Shown here piece after piece: positions 59,529-64,000 of a stretch of DNA of 64,000 bases; position 1 is the first letter of the stretch; every line of letters starts with the position of its first letter. Both the position numbers and the translations under genes were made by a program. Location: contig CAMDMC010000002.1 in NCBI GenBank assembly GCA_945901825.1, positions 1 through 64,000 on the forward strand, given 5' to 3'. This DNA is from Bordetella parapertussis (GTDB taxonomy: Bacteria; Pseudomonadota; Gammaproteobacteria; Burkholderiales; Burkholderiaceae_A). The notes below the pieces were generated by a model, which had not been told where the DNA came from, did no database searches, and saw nothing but the letters and a program-made list of their open reading frames with translations.

Positions 59529-60302
59529 GTGACCGAGCCTTATTTAACCCACGTGTTAATAGTGCTTGGCGTCTCCCTAGTCGGAGGGGCCATTCGACGT
59601 CTCGGAGGGTTTGGTGGGGCACTGATTATGACCCCAGGTCTGATGTGGATTTTCCCGCTAACCCAACTTCTGCCGATCGTCATGTTGGCTGAGCTATTTG
59701 GGGGGCTGTGGCTTTCACGTCAGTGGAAGTTAGATCCCGATGATCGAAGCCGTTTATATCGTTTCGTGTTACCCGCAGGGCTACTACTTCCCATTGGTAT
59801 CTACGTTACTGCTTACTTATCGCCTTTTTTTATAGGATTCTTAACAAGCGTTGTTATCTTAATTTTTTCGATTTGTTTGCTTTGCCGACCAAGTTTCCGA
59901 CTAATCGCAAATCCCAAACGTGATCTGGGTGCGGGAGCCCTCTCTGGCCTTTTACTCGGAACATGCGGAATTGGCGGACCACCTGCGGCCCTTTACCTCA
60001 ATATGGCGGCAGGCGACTTCAACCGTTCACGAACTCTTCTATCTGTTTTTATCTCTGCGTTATCCTTTATGGCAGCTGCGGTTGCCATACTCATGGGAGC
60101 GGGAGTGGGCTGGATCCGTTGGTTCTTTTGTGCCGCTATCGGATATGGGAGTGGGCTATGGCTCGGGGGGTTCCTTTCAGCGAAGCTGCAGTTGAATAAC
60201 GAGTCTATCCGGACAATGTGTCTCGTCGTGTTGTTGGTTAATGCGTTATTTAACCTCAGCCTACTTATATTCATGAATGTTTTAATAGTCGCTGAGATCT
60301 AG
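59529..60302 (+). CDS. TauE/SafE (TSUP) family membrane transporter
   Basis: 257 aa, seven to eight hydrophobic segments. The two TSUP repeats are marked by RLGGFGGALIMTPGLMWIFP and GALSGLLLGTCGIGGPPAALYLN. The family exports sulfite, sulfoacetate or other organic anions; the position here suggests export of an anion from the local pathway. GTG start with no clear ribosome-binding site; the terminator just upstream implies a weak own promoter or readthrough. Confidence 0.88.
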   Translation: MTEPYLTHVLIVLGVSLVGGAIRRLGGFGGALIMTPGLMWIFPLTQLLPIVMLAELFGGLWLSRQWKLDPDDRSRLYRFVLPAGLLLPIGIYVTAYLSPFFIGFLTSVVILIFSICLLCRPSFRLIANPKRDLGAGALSGLLLGTCGIGGPPAALYLNMAAGDFNRSRTLLSVFISALSFMAAAVAILMGAGVGWIRWFFCAAIGYGSGLWLGGFLSAKLQLNNESIRTMCLVVLLVNALFNLSLLIFMNVLIVAEI

Positions 60303-60436
60303 ATTGCCTCACATTGAACCTCTTTGATAACCACACTCTGGCAGAGCAGATCGAACAGGCAACCGTCATGGTGCAAGGCATGTCAGTCGCACTAGAGACG
60401 ACCTACGATCGCATTACGAATATACAGCTGGCTGGA

Positions 60437-61498
60437 CTACCGCTGAATTTCCGGGGTTTCAGGGACTAGGTCATATTCTGTGCTGAGCAAATCGATAGGG
60501 CCCTGGAGTGCCCTATCGCTTGAATCTAAAAATTTTGCAGGTCTATTTGCCTGACGATTGACCGTCAGCTGAAAGATATCAAAGCGGTTGTAATATCCGG
60601 ACAAATCGTGGAGTTGTTTTGGCTCTACGCAAAGCGTTAAATCAATCTCCGCATATAAAATTGCTTCTTCATCTTCGAGAATGTCGCTGACCACCCTACC
60701 ACCCGGATCGACGACCATTGACACACCCCGGGGACTGCCTTCTAAGATACGAGCGACGTTACTATCACCGTCAGCAAGTAGGTCCTTCATCGACTGATCC
60801 ATGTATGCCGCACAAACCACATTAAATACTTTTGCCTCAAGTGCATGTGCAGCAGCACGAACACGAATCGCATCGGCGACATTGTATTTTCCACCCTCCT
60901 TCGGGTCATAGGCCGGCCAGACTGGAGGGTAGGACGACAAATGCAACTGCTCCCCTTGGGCGATCATTGCGAATCGAGCTAAGGGGTTAAAGTTCTCACC
61001 GCAAATGAGCATCCCAATTTTTCCAAGCGACGTTGAGACCACTCGTAATCCCGCACCATCTCCGTTTGCCCAGACAAGTTTTTCCCAGAAGGTGGGAACA
61101 AGCTTTCGATGATGATTAAGCAACTCTCCTTTTGATCCAATGAGTAGATTACTGTTCCATATGCATCCAACACTCTGGGATGAGCCCTCATTGATTCCGA
61201 TCGAGACCATCACATTAAAACGTTTAGCCGCTGCCGCAACACGGGCAATCTCCGGCCCGGGCACCTGCACGGCCTGCCGCGCCAACTGACAGAACCATTT
61301 GTGGTTGTATATCGGTGCACGCAACGCACTCCAGATTGGAAAGGCCGGAATGAAGGTCTCGGGAAATACAACCAGTTTCGCGCCATTAGATGCAGCTTCT
61401 TGAATCAGACTGCATGCCTTATCCACTGTCCTCGCGGTATCTAGAAAAACCGGTGCCACGTGCATTACTGCAATTCGATAATTTTCTAAATGCTCCAT
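60437..61498 (-). CDS. nitrilase (aliphatic/aryl-aliphatic type)
   Basis: 353 aa from an ATG with GAGGAGGTGAG upstream. The Glu-Lys-Cys triad is complete: Glu47 (VVFPETFIP), Lys132 (HHRKLVPTFWEKLVW) and Cys166 (ICGENFNPLARF). The GEQLHLSSYPPVWP segment is typical of true nitrilases converting R-CN to carboxylate and ammonia, rather than cyanide hydratases or amidases. It stands alone on the minus strand between TauE/SafE and tRNA-Lys. The substrate is not deducible. Confidence 0.92.
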   Translation of the reverse strand: MEHLENYRIAVMHVAPVFLDTARTVDKACSLIQEAASNGAKLVVFPETFIPAFPIWSALRAPIYNHKWFCQLARQAVQVPGPEIARVAAAAKRFNVMVSIGINEGSSQSVGCIWNSNLLIGSKGELLNHHRKLVPTFWEKLVWANGDGAGLRVVSTSLGKIGMLICGENFNPLARFAMIAQGEQLHLSSYPPVWPAYDPKEGGKYNVADAIRVRAAAHALEAKVFNVVCAAYMDQSMKDLLADGDSNVARILEGSPRGVSMVVDPGGRVVSDILEDEEAILYAEIDLTLCVEPKQLHDLSGYYNRFDIFQLTVNRQANRPAKFLDSSDRALQGPIDLLSTEYDLVPETPEIQR

Positions 61499-61701
61499 TC
61501 TCACCTCCTCGAGATAATTCACTTTGTTAATCTGGAAAAAACTTTTCACATTACAGAGCAATCTGACCACGCTTGGATTTCGCTCGGACTCATCTCTACG
61601 GCTTCGAAAGATTCGTTCGTTGGCGGAGTCAGCACAGATGACGTGGTGTTTTGGAAACCGTGGGCTGCGATGCAGTCACTTTACTCGGGGCAGGTGTGAT
61701 G

Positions 61702-61777
61702 TGGTGGGGTGGGTGGGACTCGAACCCACGACCAACGGATTAAAAGTCCGCTGCTCTACCGACTGAGCTACCACCCC
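61702..61777 (-). tRNA. tRNA-Lys (anticodon UUU)
   Basis: 76 nt including an encoded CCA. On the minus strand: acceptor GGGGTGG pairs with CCACCCC, D arm GCTCAGTCGGTAGAGC, anticodon arm GCGGA-CTTTTAA-TCCGT with anticodon TTT, T arm GTGGG-TTCGAGT-CCCAC, discriminator A then CCA. Its 3' end faces the AT-rich accessory region, the usual arrangement for islands inserted at tRNA genes. Confidence 0.97.
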
Positions 61778-61841
61778 CGCTATTCGAACCCAAAATTATA
61801 CACTTTTGGAGTTGGAGGCATACCCGGGGTTCGGGCCAGAC

Positions 61842-61860
61842 AAAAACGACTATCATTACG
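61842..61860 (-). promoter_or_regulatory. Fur-box-like site upstream of iron ABC permease
   Basis: On the minus strand CGTAATGATAGTCGTTTTT matches 13 of 19 positions of the Fur consensus GATAATGATAATCATTATC. It ends 6 bp before the permease ATG and covers a TATCAT that could serve as the -10 element, so Fur binding would block transcription. Confidence 0.5.
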
Positions 61861-61866
61861 TTTCTC

Positions 61867-63480
61867 ATGAACAGCCCCTTACCCCTTAGGGCATTGTCGT
61901 TCGGATTTGTTGTGGCCATTGCGCTGCCGCTGCTCGCAGTTGGCCTCTTCGGGCTGCTTGCACTAAAAGATCTATCTGCACTTGCCTGGCTTGGTCAGAC
62001 TGTGCTGCCCCTGTATGCCTGGAATAGCCTACTTCTGTGCCTTGGCGCCTTGGCTGTTGCCCTTTTGCTTGGGCTACCTCCGGCCTGGTTCTGCACGCAG
62101 TACGAGTTCGCTCTTCGCCGCTGGGCGCAATGGACCATGATTCTGCCATTAGCAATGCCTGCCTATGTCGTTGCCTTTGCCTATACCGACGCGTTGGATT
62201 ATTCGGGCTGGCTCTCCAGCCTTATTCGAGAGGCCCTTTTGGGGACAGGTTTCTTTTCGGTGGAGTTTCTGCGCTTGGCCTGGCCGGAGATTCGATCACT
62301 TCCAGGAGCCTGCCTTGTGCTTGGCGCAGCGCTAAGCCCTTACGTTAGCCTGCTTGCCAAGTCAGCCTTTGAGGACAGTCCAACCTCGCTTGCCGAGGTC
62401 TCTCGCTCGCTTGGACTTACCGCCTCACAGGCCTATTTTCGAGTGGTTTTACCTGTCGCTCGCCCAGCCATTGTTGCAGGCAGCGCGCTTGTGGTGATGG
62501 AGTGTCTGGCCGACTATGGAACCGTCGCATTCTTTTCTGTGCAGACACTTTCAACGGGGCTCTTTAAAACCTGGTTTGGCTATGGGGATCAGAATTCGGC
62601 GGCCCTCATGGGCCTTTTCATGTTACTTCTTGCGATTGGCATCTTGGGCTGGGAGCGTTCGGCCCGTGGTCGAGCGCGCTACGAGGCACAAGGCCAATCA
62701 AACACCAGCCGACGAGCGCTTCAAGGCCGCAGTCGGATCTGGGTGCCGCTAATAAGCCTTGCCGGAGGCGTTATTGGCTTTTTCATTCCTCTGGCGCTTC
62801 TGGTGCATGCAGCGCTAACCGCCGACGAACTTGCAGGTATTGACAAGCTTCTTTTACAGGCATGGCATACGTCGGTCTATGGGGTCTACGCCCTGCTTAC
62901 GATTATTCCTATTGCCCTGCTTATCGCCTACGGCCAAAGACTAAGCCGCTCGCAAGTCTTTCGCTACACGGTGCGCATGGCCTCATCAGGCTATGCCGTT
63001 CCAGGTATGGTCGTCGCCATTGGCTTACTCGCCTGCTCTAGCCAGTTCACCCACATGCTCTATACAAACTTCGACCTGCGTTTTACTCTGACGGCAACCA
63101 GCCTTCTCGTGGTGGGGGGCTACCTCACTAGGTTTTTCACCGTAGGTTTTTCAACGATCGAAGTTGGCCTTGCCCGTATTACCCCAAGCCTTGACCAGTC
63201 AGCCCGCAGCCTTGGGCTCTCATCAAGAGGCGTGCTTTTGCATGTCCACCTTCCTATCTTGCGCAGGGCAGCCTTTGTTGCCTCGTTGCTTGTTTTTGTG
63301 GATGTTGTGAAGGAACTGCCGCTCACCCTCGTACTACGTCCGGTAAACGTGGAAACCCTTGCAGTGGCTGCTTACCAGTTTGCTGCCGACGAACGACTCG
63401 CAGATGCAGCGCTGCCCTCCATTGCGATTGCCGTTGTTGGCCTTATTCCCCTCCTGCTCCTTGGACCCCGCCTGCGATAA
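61867..63480 (+). CDS. iron(III) ABC transporter permease (FbpB/FutB-like)
   Basis: 537 aa with about 12 hydrophobic segments as two fused BPD-transport inner-membrane domains; the EAA-loop motifs are DSPTSLAEVSRSLGLTASQAYFRVVLP and PSLDQSARSLGLSSRGVLLHVHLP. The ferric-iron uptake class is inferred from the fused architecture and the binding-protein gene that follows. No ATPase gene is seen in the window. No ribosome-binding site precedes the ATG. The permease gene precedes the binding-protein gene, the reverse of the common order. Confidence 0.9.
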   Translation: MNSPLPLRALSFGFVVAIALPLLAVGLFGLLALKDLSALAWLGQTVLPLYAWNSLLLCLGALAVALLLGLPPAWFCTQYEFALRRWAQWTMILPLAMPAYVVAFAYTDALDYSGWLSSLIREALLGTGFFSVEFLRLAWPEIRSLPGACLVLGAALSPYVSLLAKSAFEDSPTSLAEVSRSLGLTASQAYFRVVLPVARPAIVAGSALVVMECLADYGTVAFFSVQTLSTGLFKTWFGYGDQNSAALMGLFMLLLAIGILGWERSARGRARYEAQGQSNTSRRALQGRSRIWVPLISLAGGVIGFFIPLALLVHAALTADELAGIDKLLLQAWHTSVYGVYALLTIIPIALLIAYGQRLSRSQVFRYTVRMASSGYAVPGMVVAIGLLACSSQFTHMLYTNFDLRFTLTATSLLVVGGYLTRFFTVGFSTIEVGLARITPSLDQSARSLGLSSRGVLLHVHLPILRRAAFVASLLVFVDVVKELPLTLVLRPVNVETLAVAAYQFAADERLADAALPSIAIAVVGLIPLLLLGPRLR

Positions 63481-63545
63481 AGCCCCTCTTGGCCTGGGCC
63501 TTCTGGCCTGACCAAGGCCGAATCAGAGACGATGATGTTGCGTAT

Positions 63546-63564
63546 GATAACAATTCTCATTAAA
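63546..63564 (+). promoter_or_regulatory. Fur-box-like site upstream of iron-binding protein gene
   Basis: GATAACAATTCTCATTAAA matches 13 of 19 positions of the Fur consensus. It lies 44 bp before the binding-protein ATG and overlaps a possible -10 (TATGAT, 63543-63548), consistent with iron-dependent repression. Confidence 0.6.
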
Positions 63565-63608
63565 ATCTCCATTGGGTTCTTTACCTCATCTCTTCAAGGA
63601 GTCTTTCT

Positions 63609-64000
63609 ATGGCAAAGCACAAGCTCTACAGCACAGGCATACTGCGGCTTTTTCTAGCGGGCCTTACGAGTCTAGGGCTGCTCGGTAGCCTTGCTGGTTT
63701 AGGTCTTTCAAGCCCTTTGACTGCCGCCCAGGCTAAGGAACTTACGCTTTACACTGCGCGTCACTACAGCAGTGATGACGCACTTTATGCCGCCTTCACC
63801 AGGCAAACCGGCATTAAAGTCAATGTCATTAGTGCAGGCGATCAACCCTTAATTGAACGACTGAAGTCGGAGGGACCAGCCAGCCCAGCTGACGTCTTGT
63901 TACTGGCCGATGCGGCAAGGCTATGGGCTGCGGAACAAGATGGGCTCTTTCAGGCCCATGGCTCCAGGCAGCTTGAACAAGCCATTCCAGCCGACTTGCG
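63609..64000 (+). CDS. iron(III) ABC transporter substrate-binding protein, N-terminal part
   Basis: 130 codons visible before the window edge. A signal peptide ending near TAAQA-KE is followed by ELTLYTARHYSSDDALYAAFTRQTGIKVN, the start of FbpA/FutA-type ferric-binding proteins; the Tyr and His of ARHYSSD are in the usual iron-ligand region. CAAGGAGTC precedes the ATG. It pairs with the permease upstream and has its own Fur-box-like site. Confidence 0.9.
   Translation, partial: MAKHKLYSTGILRLFLAGLTSLGLLGSLAGLGLSSPLTAAQAKELTLYTARHYSSDDALYAAFTRQTGIKVNVISAGDQPLIERLKSEGPASPADVLLLADAARLWAAEQDGLFQAHGSRQLEQAIPADL

Noticed and set aside
61490..61699. 69-codon frame between nitrilase and tRNA-Lys
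   Set aside because: It overlaps the nitrilase ribosome-binding region antisense, has no ribosome-binding site and no recognisable motif; treated as chance.
1..64000. CRISPR arrays, IS elements, prophage genes
   Set aside because: No regularly spaced direct repeats, transposase-like frames, terminal inverted repeats or phage structural genes were found on either strand.

Overview
The window is bacterial chromosome, most likely from a betaproteobacterium of the order Burkholderiales. The evidence is the gene order miaB-ybeY-corC-lnt, glyQ-glyS-plsC, rsmA-surA-lptD diverging from amgK-murU, dusB-fis-purH-ruvCAB and tolQRAB-pal-cpoB, together with a GC-rich core (65% by hand count in ruvC, 33661-33720). 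No plasmid, phage, IS or CRISPR hallmark was seen. All calls come from reading the sequence; no database search was run.

Layout. 1-11.9 kb: the end of an M20 peptidase, a class I PPK2, PepN, a minimal three-gene archaic chaperone-usher cluster (pilin, chaperone, usher), a tripartite TRAP transporter (dctP, dctQ, dctM) and a YqiA-like esterase. 11.9-41.6 kb: a dense, largely collinear housekeeping block for tRNA modification, lipoprotein acylation, glycyl-tRNA synthetase, outer-membrane LPS assembly, MurNAc recycling, purine synthesis, Holliday-junction processing and the Tol-Pal envelope machine, ending in a YeeE-type sulfur transporter. 41.6-47.6 kb: rfbA/rfbC, glutaryl-CoA dehydrogenase with a class III CoA-transferase, a RidA-like protein, a thiol dioxygenase and PurU.

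47.7-61.5 kb is accessory. It holds a thiolase with substituted active-site motifs translationally coupled to an AMP-dependent acyl ligase with almost no N-terminal domain; an amidase-SDR pair; an IclR regulator; and a markedly AT-rich cassette with a separate biotin carboxyl carrier, biotin carboxylase and PycB/OadA-type carboxyltransferase, a TAXI-family TRAP permease and its binding protein, a TauE/SafE exporter and a nitrilase. The TAXI permease gene is interrupted by one in-frame TAA. The cassette ends at a tRNA-Lys(UUU) gene whose 3' end faces it, consistent with a genomic island.

61.8-64 kb returns to core composition with an iron(III)-type ABC permease and the start of its binding protein, each preceded by a Fur-box-like sequence.

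The best candidates for undescribed biology are (i) the three-subunit biotin-dependent carboxylase coupled to TAXI uptake, amidase/nitrilase and IclR, of unknown substrate, and (ii) the compact acyl ligase with its atypical thiolase. Other points of note are the TAA inside the permease, a probable leaderless lptD promoter in a 17-bp divergent gap, and a mosaic pilin gene.
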